In this document: positions 47,469 through 57,043 of the stretch, in pieces | How positions within the stretch are numbered: position 1 is the first letter of the stretch | Layout: the number at the start of each line of letters is the position of its first letter | DNA from: Zygotorulaspora mrakii | Lineage: Eukaryota; Ascomycota; Saccharomycetes; Saccharomycetales; Saccharomycetaceae | Length of the DNA stretch: 64,000 bases | Direction of reading: 5' to 3' | NCBI RefSeq assembly: GCF_013402915.1 | Contig: NC_050725.1 | Span: forward strand, 1-64,000 | The notes under the pieces: generated by a model | What the model was told of the DNA's origin: nothing | Seen by the model: only the letters and a program-made list of their open reading frames with translations | Databases searched by the model: none | Translations under genes and position numbers: made by a program

Positions 47469-47843
47469 ATGATTCGAGGTTTCCCAAGTTTCTTTGCTAC
47501 TTGTGTATTTTTTGTATACTCTCGAACTTTGTGTTTTTTATATTTTGTTGTAAATTATAGTTTTTTAAGTCAGGTGCATGGTTGAAGATGCCGTGAAAGA
47601 AAACAAATAGTAAATAGAAGGATATAACAGGAACGAAAAAAATTCAATTAAGCGATGTGTATCAGTTAGCTCACTAATTAAAGGAAAAAGATAATTCTAA
47701 ATACAGTAAACAAGATAAACAGTGGTGATGGATCTTTGAAACCAGAGATTGGAGAAAAATTGTAAATGACCAGTGGAGCACTACGTTATTAAAACCGGAA
47801 TCTAATTTACACACTAATGTCCTAATTACAATGTAATCTACAC
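47469..47843. other. PRP39-NOP13 convergent spacer (synteny junction)
   Basis: 375 bp, AT-rich, holding both terminators. It joins two ancestral blocks that are separate in S. cerevisiae. No tRNA, repeat or snoRNA was recognised at the junction. Confidence 0.45.
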
Positions 47844-48995
47844 TTAATCAAACTTAACTTTTTTACCCTCAGAGGGAACAATTGCTGCAGAACCACGTTG
47901 AGCAGAGGCTAGTGCAATACTACTCTTCATTCTATTATTTGAGTCATATGAACTATTCCTGTTGAACTGTTTCTTGAAGGGTTTTGCTGTTTGTTTCTTT
48001 TCAAAATTATGGCTACTACTAATTTGACGTCTAGAATCACTTGTTTCTGGAAGATCAAAAGACCTTTTAACATTTTCCTCGGGTTTTCTTCTTACTTGTC
48101 TTTTACTTCTGTCTTCACCGTACTCCATTCTAATTGGTCTTTGAGCTATTTTCCTACAGCTTTTATCCCTAAGAGCTTTGGTAGCACCTTCCTCATCTTT
48201 GAAGTCTATGAACGCAAAACCTTTGCATTTTCCGGTATCTTGAAAAGTGGCCATACGAATTTTAACGATTTCGCCACAGTGTTGAAAATGATTCTTCAGT
48301 AGCTCATCTGTAGTATCGAAGGATAGATTACCAACGAACAGAATTCTTGATGGTGGATTTTTTGACATAGAAACTAAATCATCTTTATCAGGTCTACCTT
48401 CGTAACTTTTGGAATTCTTTATCAGTAAGTTTCTACCATTAAGTTGAGATTCACTCAAAGAGATGGCAGCGTCCATTTGTGGCTTTGTATGAAAGTCGAT
48501 ATAGCAGAAACCTTTATTCCGAATTTTTTTACCCTCATTCTGTGCCAAAGGCATATTGAATCTTGCGATAGATCCTTCGACAATAATCATAGATTCTTCC
48601 AAATCTTTTGTTTTGGCAATTAAAAATCTTGTAATGTCCTCTTTAGTGGTGTCGAAAGATAAATTTCCCATCCACACACCGAACTTTTTATCTTTCTTGG
48701 AAGAGGATTGACTTTCTTCTGCAGATGCTGTTGTATCTGAGGCACCTTCACTCTTTTGCTTATTCTCTTTTTCAAACTCTTCGATAGAGTTTGGATCAAT
48801 TTTGAACTTGGCATTTAATTCTTCAAGAGTAGTTTTACCTCTTCTAAGTAAACGTTTTTGTTTCTTTGATAGAGGTCTTGAACTCTCTAAATCAATCTCA
48901 ATTTCATCTGCGACTTTTCTCTTCTTAGTAGGATCAATAAGAGCTTTCTGAACTTCTTCATTTACTTCCTTCTTTTTATTCTCAATATCACTCAT
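47844..48995 (-). CDS. NOP13: Nucleolar RNA-binding protein Nop13
   Basis: 383 aa (S. cerevisiae Nop13, 403 aa). Two RRMs: RNP2 VWMGNL (107-112) with RNP1 KGFCYIDF (161-168), and RNP2 ILFVGNL (218-224) with RNP1 KGFAFIDF (259-266). The N-terminus is Lys/Glu-rich with KKQKRLLRRGK (44-54) as a nucleolar-type basic patch, and the C-terminus is basic and Ser/Asn-rich. It is found in nucleolar pre-rRNA particles in the known family. PAC-like and RRPE-like motifs upstream suggest co-regulation with ribosome-biogenesis genes. Confidence 0.95.
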   Translation of the reverse strand: MSDIENKKKEVNEEVQKALIDPTKKRKVADEIEIDLESSRPLSKKQKRLLRRGKTTLEELNAKFKIDPNSIEEFEKENKQKSEGASDTTASAEESQSSSKKDKKFGVWMGNLSFDTTKEDITRFLIAKTKDLEESMIIVEGSIARFNMPLAQNEGKKIRNKGFCYIDFHTKPQMDAAISLSESQLNGRNLLIKNSKSYEGRPDKDDLVSMSKNPPSRILFVGNLSFDTTDELLKNHFQHCGEIVKIRMATFQDTGKCKGFAFIDFKDEEGATKALRDKSCRKIAQRPIRMEYGEDRSKRQVRRKPEENVKRSFDLPETSDSRRQISSSHNFEKKQTAKPFKKQFNRNSSYDSNNRMKSSIALASAQRGSAAIVPSEGKKVKFD

Positions 48996-49535
48996 TATGG
49001 ATAGAATATCCTTGCTACTATACTGATCTTTGGCAAATACTTTAAAATACTATAATTCAAAATATGTTGAAGAAGGTCATCTCATCTCATCGGTATCCGA
49101 AAATTTTTAGCCAGATTGCAGTTTCTTATGGAAGTCGCGCGACTCAAATTTAGATAGAGAAAAAAAGATGTAAAAGAAAGGTAACTTAAATATAAGTATA
49201 TTAAATTTATTAATACAGCATTTCCTGAAGTAGATATTGATTATATTGGTCAAGAGTAGAAATATGAAGAATTGCATGAAACTAAATTCCATATAATCAT
49301 CAAGAGCAGAAGATAGAGATAAAACCGGAGAATAAACAATGATATTTTAACCAGCTGCAATAGAATGGTTCAATTTTTTGTTGAATGTTATTTAATCACA
49401 GATATTCATTCTAGTTTAATGATACATCCACCAAAAGCATAATAAAGCGACATATAAGTCAGGTAAACTGGTGAATTACAAAAAGAGAAAAAGGACAAAT
49501 TAGAATTAGGATTAAAATAGAACAAAAACGAAAGC
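48996..49535. other. NOP13 upstream region
   Basis: 540 bp between the stop of the CRP1/MDG1-like gene and NOP13, both on the minus strand. Apart from the ribosome-biogenesis motifs at 49081-49108 it is AT-rich and contains no supported gene. Confidence 0.45.
49081..49108 (-). promoter_or_regulatory. PAC- and RRPE-like motifs upstream of NOP13
   Basis: CTCATCTCATCGG (49081-49093) contains two overlapping GATGAG cores on the gene strand (PAC). GAAAATTTTT (49099-49108) matches the RRPE core. The pair lies about 90-115 bp upstream of the ATG, the usual layout of yeast ribosome-biogenesis promoters (Dot6/Tod6 and Stb3 sites). Confidence 0.6.
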
Positions 49536-50903
49536 CTAGTCGAAAACTTTCTTTAATTTAGAGAAAAATCCGCCCTTCTTCTTCTTTTTTTCTTCGGATT
49601 TAGGTGGGCTTGCAGTTTTTGGGGAAGGCTTCTTTGAGGTTTTGGTGGCGGTCGTGGTAGTGACTGGCACCTTCGAAGGAACATCAGCAGGAACAGGTTC
49701 GTTTTCCACTTTTTTAACTTCTTCGGCCTCAATCTTTGAAGTTACTGGTGCTGGCTCAACAGGTCCCCCATTTGAAATTGAAACATTGGTCTTGGGATCT
49801 AAGGTAGTAGCGGATGTCCCTTCAACTTCCGAGTTTAACCTTTCGTTGAGTGCCTTAGCGTCAACATCTCTAACTTGGGTAAATGCCTTGATCTCAGCTG
49901 CATTGTTTGGAATTACCGGACCAGGTCCGCCTGCCAATGGATTGTGGGCGGTTTCATCATTTGGAGCTGGGTCTCTTATAGGAAGAATATGAACGTTCTC
50001 CTCAGGGCCTGATTGATTAACTCCAGTTCCTGTCTCCGCTGGTATTGAGGGTTGAGAGGCAGGCGTAGGTTCCGAATCTATGTGGCCAGTCTCCTCCACG
50101 TGAACAATTGAGCCCTCCGGCGTGACTTCATCAGGGCCCAAGGGAATTTTTTCCTCCGAAAGAATGGTAACCTCACCTGTTTTCCTATTTTTTCTGATTC
50201 TTCTTACAATCTTAAATCTAATTTGTTCGGGCTCGGATACTTCCTTAGAGGCTGCCGCCGCCATGCCTGCCTGCGAAGTGTTGACAGGAATATGTGGAAC
50301 AGGTCCAGGAGTTGGGCCATTGTGTTTCTCGGTTGGCGTTGGTACAGGTGGGTCAACTGGATCCACCGTCTTTGTGACCTCCTTTATAGCTTGAGAATCC
50401 AATGCATGCTCTGGTTCCTCAGTTTTCACAGCACCATTCGCTGCGGCAGCAACAAATGGCAAACCAGCAGCTTCTGGGACCTTTGTCTCATCTGGAGCCT
50501 TTGTCTCAACTGGGACATTTGTCTCCAACGGGTCCTCAGTCTTGCTAGGTCCTCTAGTAGCAGCTGTTGCAAATGCCAAACCACCAGCCTCTGGAATCTT
50601 GGCCTCAGCAGGGTTCTCACTCAACGCTTCAGCCTCCGTCTCGGAGATATAGTTATTTTCAATACCGGAAAGCTGATCGTACCCCTTGTTGTAAGCATCG
50701 CTAGTGACCCAATTGCCATCAACGATGAATTTGAAGAATATTTTGTCTCTACCCTCAGGAATTTTCACTGGAAACGTTAATTCAAATGCTCCTGTAGAGC
50801 TCTTGACCAGAGGTAAGGTTCCTTTCCACTCATCGAATTCGCCAGTAACAATAACCTCTTTAGGGCCAGCTGGCCATTCGAATGTATACTCGATACTTGT
50901 CAT
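49536..50903 (-). CDS. CRP1: Crp1/Mdg1-like cruciform-DNA-binding protein (single pre-duplication copy)
   Basis: 455 aa from the ATG at 50903 (MTSIEYTFEWPAGPKEVIVTGEFDEWKG); the longer frame begins with TTG. The first 85 residues form a glycogen-binding-like AMPK/CBM48 domain. The rest is a long Pro/Glu/Thr/Val-rich disordered tail with shared blocks IRDVDAKALNERLN, NPLAGGPGPVIPN and the C-terminal GGFFSKLKKVFD, all matching S. cerevisiae Crp1 (465 aa). Internal repeats of the type PETKVPEAAGLPF/PETNVPVETKAP occur at about 110-170. S. cerevisiae has two paralogues: CRP1 (chromosome VIII, near DCD1) and MDG1 (chromosome XIV, near APC1; pheromone signalling). This gene sits next to APC1. Confidence 0.93.
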   Translation of the reverse strand: MTSIEYTFEWPAGPKEVIVTGEFDEWKGTLPLVKSSTGAFELTFPVKIPEGRDKIFFKFIVDGNWVTSDAYNKGYDQLSGIENNYISETEAEALSENPAEAKIPEAGGLAFATAATRGPSKTEDPLETNVPVETKAPDETKVPEAAGLPFVAAAANGAVKTEEPEHALDSQAIKEVTKTVDPVDPPVPTPTEKHNGPTPGPVPHIPVNTSQAGMAAAASKEVSEPEQIRFKIVRRIRKNRKTGEVTILSEEKIPLGPDEVTPEGSIVHVEETGHIDSEPTPASQPSIPAETGTGVNQSGPEENVHILPIRDPAPNDETAHNPLAGGPGPVIPNNAAEIKAFTQVRDVDAKALNERLNSEVEGTSATTLDPKTNVSISNGGPVEPAPVTSKIEAEEVKKVENEPVPADVPSKVPVTTTTATKTSKKPSPKTASPPKSEEKKKKKGGFFSKLKKVFD

Positions 50904-51250
50904 GATCTCTTGCTTTGTAAAGTAGCTCTCGACGACTTTAACTTCAAGTATATATATACTAGATATGCGTGCTAGAGATTTACTCCTAGTGTATAAATAT
51001 GTTAATCTGCTAAATATGTGCTGCAACTATTTAAAAATCACGATAGCTCTTACAATTGCTTCCTGACTACCCTCATCGAATTTGCTCTCGCTCCCTGCCA
51101 TATGCGTAATGGCCAGCAACCCTTTATAGCCCCAAACATACTTAAGGTCTAAGCCACCGGACAGATAGGGAAATACCGGACAAAAAGGCATGTGATTCTG
51201 TAAATATGATATTAGCTAAAGCTGGTATCTTCTCTTTCAACAAATCATAA

Positions 51251-51359
51251 GGGCGTGTGGTCTAGTGGTATGATTCTCGCTTTGGGCGAATCTTCAGAAC
51301 ACTGAAGATTAACATATCAAGCATGCGAGAGGCCCTGGGTTCAATTCCCAGCTCGCCCC
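51251..51359 (+). tRNA. tRNA-Pro: tRNA-Pro (TGG) with intron
   Basis: Nearly identical to S. cerevisiae tRNA-Pro(UGG). Exon 1 starts GGGCGTGTGGTCTAG; anticodon TGG is at 51283-51285; a 37-nt intron (51287-51323) contains the pairing arms AATCTTCAG/CTGAAGATT; exon 2 from 51324 ends GCTCGCCCC at 51359. The mature form is 72 nt, with T-loop GGTTCAATTCC. The acceptor stem keeps the T-T mismatch also present in S. cerevisiae. It lies between the CRP1 and APC1 promoters. Confidence 0.97.
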
Positions 51360-51550
51360 GATTTATTTTTCCTCATACAAAAGCGCAAGATTACCCGCAC
51401 TGCAGCTCCCACTGGTTTTGTGGCAATGTTGCCTTTCCTTATTTCGATTTCTCAGATCATAGAGAAAACATTGTTAGAATTAACCGCCATTATACTCACA
51501 AGAGAAATCGCATTTGTAATTAGGCTGAGACTGTTGTATATGCAAGTGCT

Positions 51551-54500
51551 ATGAACCATGTGTTACTGTCACCGTTTACAGATTCAGAAAATAGCAAGAC
51601 ATTGAACTCTTTATCTCCGGCAGATTTCATATCCAGCCTAAGCTCAAATTTGGGAAAAGGCGCAACATCAACCCGACTGGTTGACAGCGATGCAACCGTG
51701 AACTTCTATAATAGCTCCAATGATCGTGGAGATATATGGGTCACTCCAGATAGAAGAACTGTTGAGTGGTGCGTGGATGATCAATGTATTAGGAGATTTC
51801 ACTATGATAACGACGTGATCAAGGCCAACTTTGTGGATTTCGCGACCTGCAATGACTGTTTAGTGATTGTATTGCAAGACATGGCACATGTGTACTATAT
51901 AGCAAAGGGTGATTCAACCACTGTTTGCTTCCCGTTCCCGGTGTCCAATGCATTTTGGTGTCTCCAGGGTATAGTGCTTGAAAGAAAGCTACCGGGAAAC
52001 GTTGAGTTTTATGATTTATCGGATCTCGATATTCAGCATAGGTTCATCACCTTGTCGGATCCGATGGCGCCATTCGGACATATAGAGTTCTCAAATAAAG
52101 AAAAAGACGGCAAGAGTTTCAAAAAACTGCAGAACCTAAGCATGTTGGCTTTTCCCAGTGGGGAAAACTATCATATTGCAGTACTATTTGATCATGTGGA
52201 ACTTAAGCTACACTTTTATTACACTCAATTGCGTTTAAATTCCAAAAATAATGACTCGGCCAGTACCGTTTTAAATTCTCCAGACAGCAGAAAAGAGTCG
52301 CGTTTAGATAATGTTAGCTCTGTAAGCAACAGCACTAAAAATTTGCGAAAGGTATCAATACTTAACAGGAGAGCTGCATCCGTTAATATGACTCAGGATA
52401 TCAATGATTCCTCCGTGTTATTGCCATCAGGAAAAAAAAATCAAGATTCTCAACCGCTACCGCCGTCCCATTCATATCCTCATAATACTCGTAGAACTGC
52501 TTCGGCGACTTTGGATCGTATGAGTGGTGCAACTTCTATGGCTGCAGCATCTCCTAATATTGACTTTTCTCTGAATCAAAATCAGCAAAACTTACAGCCC
52601 TCCCATATGCCAGCTCAAACTCAAATGCACATTCAACATCAGGGACAACAATTTGATCAGCATCAAAATCAAATTGAATCTCTAAGTCAGGCTATAACGT
52701 CTAAAGCTGACGTTACTTTGACAAAAATTTCATCAATGACGTTGCCACATCGTATCTCAAATGATCCATCCATCAAGTTGAAATGCATCCCTATAAGATT
52801 TGAGGATAAAGAAGGAATTGCAATTTTTGATCCCAAAACTCGTTTTTCCAAGATTTGGCTGATAGATTTACTTCCTGAGATAATTAATTCGATATCCTTT
52901 AAAGTTTATGGTAATTCACCACCAAATTTGATCAGATTATTGAGTTTTAATGTTGATGGAGTCATTACTGATATTTTTCCCTACATATCAAGTTTTTTAT
53001 GTGGCACTTTGGCTATCGTTTTTGAATCACACAACGAGTTGTGTCTTTACAATCCTTTCATAGATCTTTCTTCTCCAAAAGAAGCTTTGAATGAGAGGAT
53101 ATGTTTCATATCTGAAAAGCGAATGGTAAAGAACAAATTTCAACCGACGGGGATAGTCCCCGAATACCCAAAAAAAGATTTACAATGCTTACCGACTCTT
53201 TTTCCATTACCCAAAAGGAGTTTGGTCAAACATTGTTTCGGTGCAATGAAATGGATTTGCTCACCTATAGTCTTATTTTCTGTAATATTTTCATGGCAAT
53301 CCTTAATGAGCAAGTCACAGCCAGAAAGAAAAATCGATATCTCTGGGTCTGAATTTTCTGCTTTTTCCACTGTCTTTGAACTACTCATTTTAAAATCAGA
53401 GAAGGAAAACTGTGAGCTTGAAAAAACAAATGGTACACAAGCATTTAAATACCTTGATAAGCTGGACTTGAAAACATATCTACCAAAGATTATTATGGGG
53501 TTGCACCTTATTAGAGAAGAACTTTGCCTTAATATTTTATGCAAAGATGATATCACTCGGTTGGGAGATTTTTTATCATTCTTTACAAGTAAAATGAATT
53601 GGCCTTTATCTTGGAGAGAATATTATGGATCACAAAATTACTCTGCCGATGATATCGAACCACTAATAGGAGTTTTTGCTCATCCCTTAGATGAACCGCC
53701 ATCAATTATGCGATCGTTATACAGTATCACTGAAAACAGTTATCTTTCAGTGACGCCATTCATCAGCTTTTCCAGACTAGTTGAAATGGATTCAGAGATA
53801 GATCAAATTGTAACACCACAAAGCTACAAGATACTAAGATTATATGAGATGATACGAGCTCCTAATTACTCCGATCAGTTTTTATTGGAAGTTTTGACAA
53901 ATCTGAAGATTGAAAAAGAAGATATTGAACTTTACCCTATTGGTATTATAACTCCTTTGAAAAAAATGCTGCAAAGAGTTGAAGACAGATTATCACAGGC
54001 TGGTTCCAGTGTTAATTTATCTGTGATCAAAAGGCATGATCTCAAAAGATATGTTGGAGCTATCAAACATATCGCAAACGAAATTGAAATAGCATTTGAA
54101 AATAATGCCCAAATATCAAAAATTGTACCTGGCGGGTTCAAAAATTATTCCATGTCCAAACCTAGAGATATTTTTACCATATTGTCTGATGTGGTAAAGA
54201 GCAGTCGTCATTTTAATACCGAAAAAGGATTAGTGACTGACAATTTTCAATATACGGATGATTTCGACGAAGGGCATACTTTAAAGTCTAACGCAGCTCT
54301 CATTTTCAGCGAAGACCGAAGGTTTAACGATGCTCTTACGCTCCTCATATATTACAAGCCTCATAATGTCCAGTTCTTTTCAGTTGCCTCTGATTATAGA
54401 AAAATACTGAAACAGAAAAAGAATATCGCAAGAATCCTTTCAATAAGGACCTGTCTCTCTGGTTTGGGTTTAGGTGCTGTAACCTATTCAACAGAGAAAC

Positions 54501-56917
54501 CATTGGCAACTCAAAAATGGATGAAACCGCAACTCAATTTTACTTACCTTTTTCCAGATGGCACTAAAATATCTATGGAATATACTGAATTAGATAAAGA
54601 AATTTTAGATTGGGGAGAGTTTCATGGTGGTGTGAGTTCTGGATTGAGAATATCTCGGAAAGCAAAGGGCATTAATGGCAGCTGGATAGCCTTTAATAAT
54701 CCTAAGGTTTTGGATGCACAGCAGGGGGGCTTCTTACTCGGACTTGGTCTCAATGGGCATTTGAGAGGATTAGAAGAGTGGCATGTTTACAACTACCTAA
54801 GTCCCAAAAAGACGCATGTGAGTATCGGTTTATTATTAGGAATGAGTGCAAGTATGAAAGGAACAATGGATTTAAAACTTACAAAGGTATTGAGCGTGCA
54901 TATAGTCGCGTTACTGCCACCTGGATCTAGTGATCTTAATATTAATTTGAAAGTACAGACAGCAGGAATTATTGGAATCGGCCTACTTTATTTAATGTCG
55001 CATCATAGAAGAATGAGTGAGCTCTTATATTCGCAGCTTACTTCACTCATCATCGTTAATGATGAACAGGTGTGCGATGAAAGCTACAGGATAGCTGCAG
55101 GTATTTCTCTGGGGTTAATCAACTTAGGATCAGGCGAGAACTTTAACTCAATTAAGAGGGGGCCTAATATGACAGATCAAGATGAATCTTTGGAACAAAT
55201 ATCTACCAGTAAAACTGGTCCGGATGAAAAACTTATTAACGGATTGCTTCAGATACTTACCGAATGTCATGATTCAGAGCAAGACTGGATTCCGGAAAAC
55301 TCACAAATAAGCGCTGCTATCGCACTAATTCTGATTTTTTTGAAGACTAAAAACCATTCAATTGCAAATACAATTAGGCCAAATCTAAAATCGATGCATA
55401 TGAATTTCCTTCCACATATTTTTATGTATCGAGAAATGGCTTTCCATATGATCATGTGGCAAACTATCGGAAAGGATCTAGATTATCTGTTGGAAGGGCT
55501 AGAAGATCACATCGAACCTAATGTGAATACTGATAATTTACCAACTTACTACATAATATCAGCACGGGCTTTATCAATGGGTATCAAGTATGCTTCCACT
55601 GGCAATTTGGATATGAGGAATGTACTTATACACTTGATCGATAGGTTTTTACCTTTTTACCAATATCCCGGTGATAACAGGCTCGACTTTAGATTAACAA
55701 TTATTGGGATTAACGTGCTAGTGAACGTATTACTAGTTTCTGTAAGCTTAATTATGTGTGGATCTGGTGATTTACAGGTATTTCGACGTATAAGGTACTT
55801 ACATGAGGTAGTGTCCGGCAAACACTCTGACTTGTTTAAATCCTATAGAGGAACACAGAAAAACAAAAAGAAAGTCAGAAAATCATCTAGGAGGAGTGCA
55901 TCAAGTGGTAGAGAATTTGCAGTTGATGATATGGATATCGAGGTAGAAGAAGATGATGTAGAATTAGAACGACAACACCAAGGAAACGATACTGGAGAAG
56001 AAGACGAAGAAAATGAAGAATACATTGAAGAAGAGTCTGCCTTTGCCCCAGGAGAAAACTCCGAATCTCTTTCAGATGAAGGTAGCGAGCGAGATGAAGA
56101 TACTACAGGTTTAGGTTCACAAGGCAATGATAAGAAAGATGATGAGAACCATTATGCCAAGTTTCTTGCTTCTACCATGTCATTAGGCTTTCTTTTTTTT
56201 GGGTCAGGGCAATACGCTCTAAGGACTTCAGACCATGAAAGCATCTCATACTTAATTATTTCGACATTACCCACGTACATGTCAACACCTCCATTACAGG
56301 AGACAAAATACTTTTGGAGTATGGCTGTGGAACCCCGGTGTCTCATGTTCAGAGATGCGAAAACCGAAATGCCCATAAACGATGTATTTTTTCAGCTGAA
56401 AGCCTGCTTCAACGAGGATATTTTGGAGGAAAAGAACCTCAAAGCACCTTGCTTACTTCCTGATATAAGAAAGATACAATCTTTGAAAGTCTCTGATCCT
56501 AATTACTATCCACTTGAAATATCCTTTGGAGAGAAGCTTAAGGCAACCGACTTTTTCAAGACTGGTAGTATCGTGTATATTCAACGTCGAGAACAAAGTA
56601 ATCTCGCAGATTATGGTTCCAACATTGAGTCAACCCAGAGTGTTACAAATATCCAGGAGGCATTAAGAAAAAAGATGGAAAACAATTCGCAGACTGTGGG
56701 CAACAAGGAATGCTACTCGAATATTGGAGACAAATTAATGGAGGATTTGAATCTCAATGACACAACCATGATAGAACTGGAGACACTTACCAATGAAAGG
56801 GACGTATTCACTAATGATACGCGTACATATGATCTGGATATGTTATGTTCAGATGCTAATAGTGGTGACATATCAGAATTCCATTTGGAGATATGGAGGA
56901 AAAAACATTGTGCATGA
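51551..56917 (+). CDS. APC1: Anaphase-promoting complex subunit Apc1
   Basis: 1788-aa scaffold subunit of the APC/C ubiquitin ligase (S. cerevisiae Apc1, 1748 aa). The N-terminal half is WD40-like (DIWVTPDRRTVEWCVDDQ and DPKTRFSKIWLIDLLPEI). A poorly conserved insertion at about 240-390 is Ser-, Gln- and His-rich, probably disordered and phosphorylated. PC-type helical repeats follow from about 1000 (GGFLLGLGLNGHLRGLEEW, SIGLLLGMSASMKGTMD, GIIGIGLLYLMSHHRRM, RIAAGISLGLINLGSGE), the signature of Apc1 and Rpn1/Rpn2. An acidic stretch lies at about 1460-1520. Convergent with PSD1 (126 bp), as in YNL172W/YNL169C. Confidence 0.95.
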   Translation: MNHVLLSPFTDSENSKTLNSLSPADFISSLSSNLGKGATSTRLVDSDATVNFYNSSNDRGDIWVTPDRRTVEWCVDDQCIRRFHYDNDVIKANFVDFATCNDCLVIVLQDMAHVYYIAKGDSTTVCFPFPVSNAFWCLQGIVLERKLPGNVEFYDLSDLDIQHRFITLSDPMAPFGHIEFSNKEKDGKSFKKLQNLSMLAFPSGENYHIAVLFDHVELKLHFYYTQLRLNSKNNDSASTVLNSPDSRKESRLDNVSSVSNSTKNLRKVSILNRRAASVNMTQDINDSSVLLPSGKKNQDSQPLPPSHSYPHNTRRTASATLDRMSGATSMAAASPNIDFSLNQNQQNLQPSHMPAQTQMHIQHQGQQFDQHQNQIESLSQAITSKADVTLTKISSMTLPHRISNDPSIKLKCIPIRFEDKEGIAIFDPKTRFSKIWLIDLLPEIINSISFKVYGNSPPNLIRLLSFNVDGVITDIFPYISSFLCGTLAIVFESHNELCLYNPFIDLSSPKEALNERICFISEKRMVKNKFQPTGIVPEYPKKDLQCLPTLFPLPKRSLVKHCFGAMKWICSPIVLFSVIFSWQSLMSKSQPERKIDISGSEFSAFSTVFELLILKSEKENCELEKTNGTQAFKYLDKLDLKTYLPKIIMGLHLIREELCLNILCKDDITRLGDFLSFFTSKMNWPLSWREYYGSQNYSADDIEPLIGVFAHPLDEPPSIMRSLYSITENSYLSVTPFISFSRLVEMDSEIDQIVTPQSYKILRLYEMIRAPNYSDQFLLEVLTNLKIEKEDIELYPIGIITPLKKMLQRVEDRLSQAGSSVNLSVIKRHDLKRYVGAIKHIANEIEIAFENNAQISKIVPGGFKNYSMSKPRDIFTILSDVVKSSRHFNTEKGLVTDNFQYTDDFDEGHTLKSNAALIFSEDRRFNDALTLLIYYKPHNVQFFSVASDYRKILKQKKNIARILSIRTCLSGLGLGAVTYSTEKPLATQKWMKPQLNFTYLFPDGTKISMEYTELDKEILDWGEFHGGVSSGLRISRKAKGINGSWIAFNNPKVLDAQQGGFLLGLGLNGHLRGLEEWHVYNYLSPKKTHVSIGLLLGMSASMKGTMDLKLTKVLSVHIVALLPPGSSDLNINLKVQTAGIIGIGLLYLMSHHRRMSELLYSQLTSLIIVNDEQVCDESYRIAAGISLGLINLGSGENFNSIKRGPNMTDQDESLEQISTSKTGPDEKLINGLLQILTECHDSEQDWIPENSQISAAIALILIFLKTKNHSIANTIRPNLKSMHMNFLPHIFMYREMAFHMIMWQTIGKDLDYLLEGLEDHIEPNVNTDNLPTYYIISARALSMGIKYASTGNLDMRNVLIHLIDRFLPFYQYPGDNRLDFRLTIIGINVLVNVLLVSVSLIMCGSGDLQVFRRIRYLHEVVSGKHSDLFKSYRGTQKNKKKVRKSSRRSASSGREFAVDDMDIEVEEDDVELERQHQGNDTGEEDEENEEYIEEESAFAPGENSESLSDEGSERDEDTTGLGSQGNDKKDDENHYAKFLASTMSLGFLFFGSGQYALRTSDHESISYLIISTLPTYMSTPPLQETKYFWSMAVEPRCLMFRDAKTEMPINDVFFQLKACFNEDILEEKNLKAPCLLPDIRKIQSLKVSDPNYYPLEISFGEKLKATDFFKTGSIVYIQRREQSNLADYGSNIESTQSVTNIQEALRKKMENNSQTVGNKECYSNIGDKLMEDLNLNDTTMIELETLTNERDVFTNDTRTYDLDMLCSDANSGDISEFHLEIWRKKHCA

Positions 56918-57043
56918 AACAAATTGGAAAGCATTAAAATCGTAAATAATCGGGCCACATATAGGTATGTATCGTGATATGCTATTGACTCCATATATAT
57001 AAGATATAAGATGCGAAATATTGTAATATGCATATGCTCTCTA

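Noticed and set aside
47700..47800. Box C-like GTGATGG suggesting a snoRNA near NOP13
   Set aside because: No matching D box, terminal stem or guide region could be found.
49642..50780. Long plus-strand frames opposite the CRP1-like tail
   Set aside because: Antisense shadows of a repetitive Pro/Glu/Val-rich tail; CRP1 similarity fixes the coding strand.
55843..56127. Serine-rich frame opposite the APC1 acidic region
   Set aside because: Same cause: antisense of GAA/GAT-rich coding sequence.
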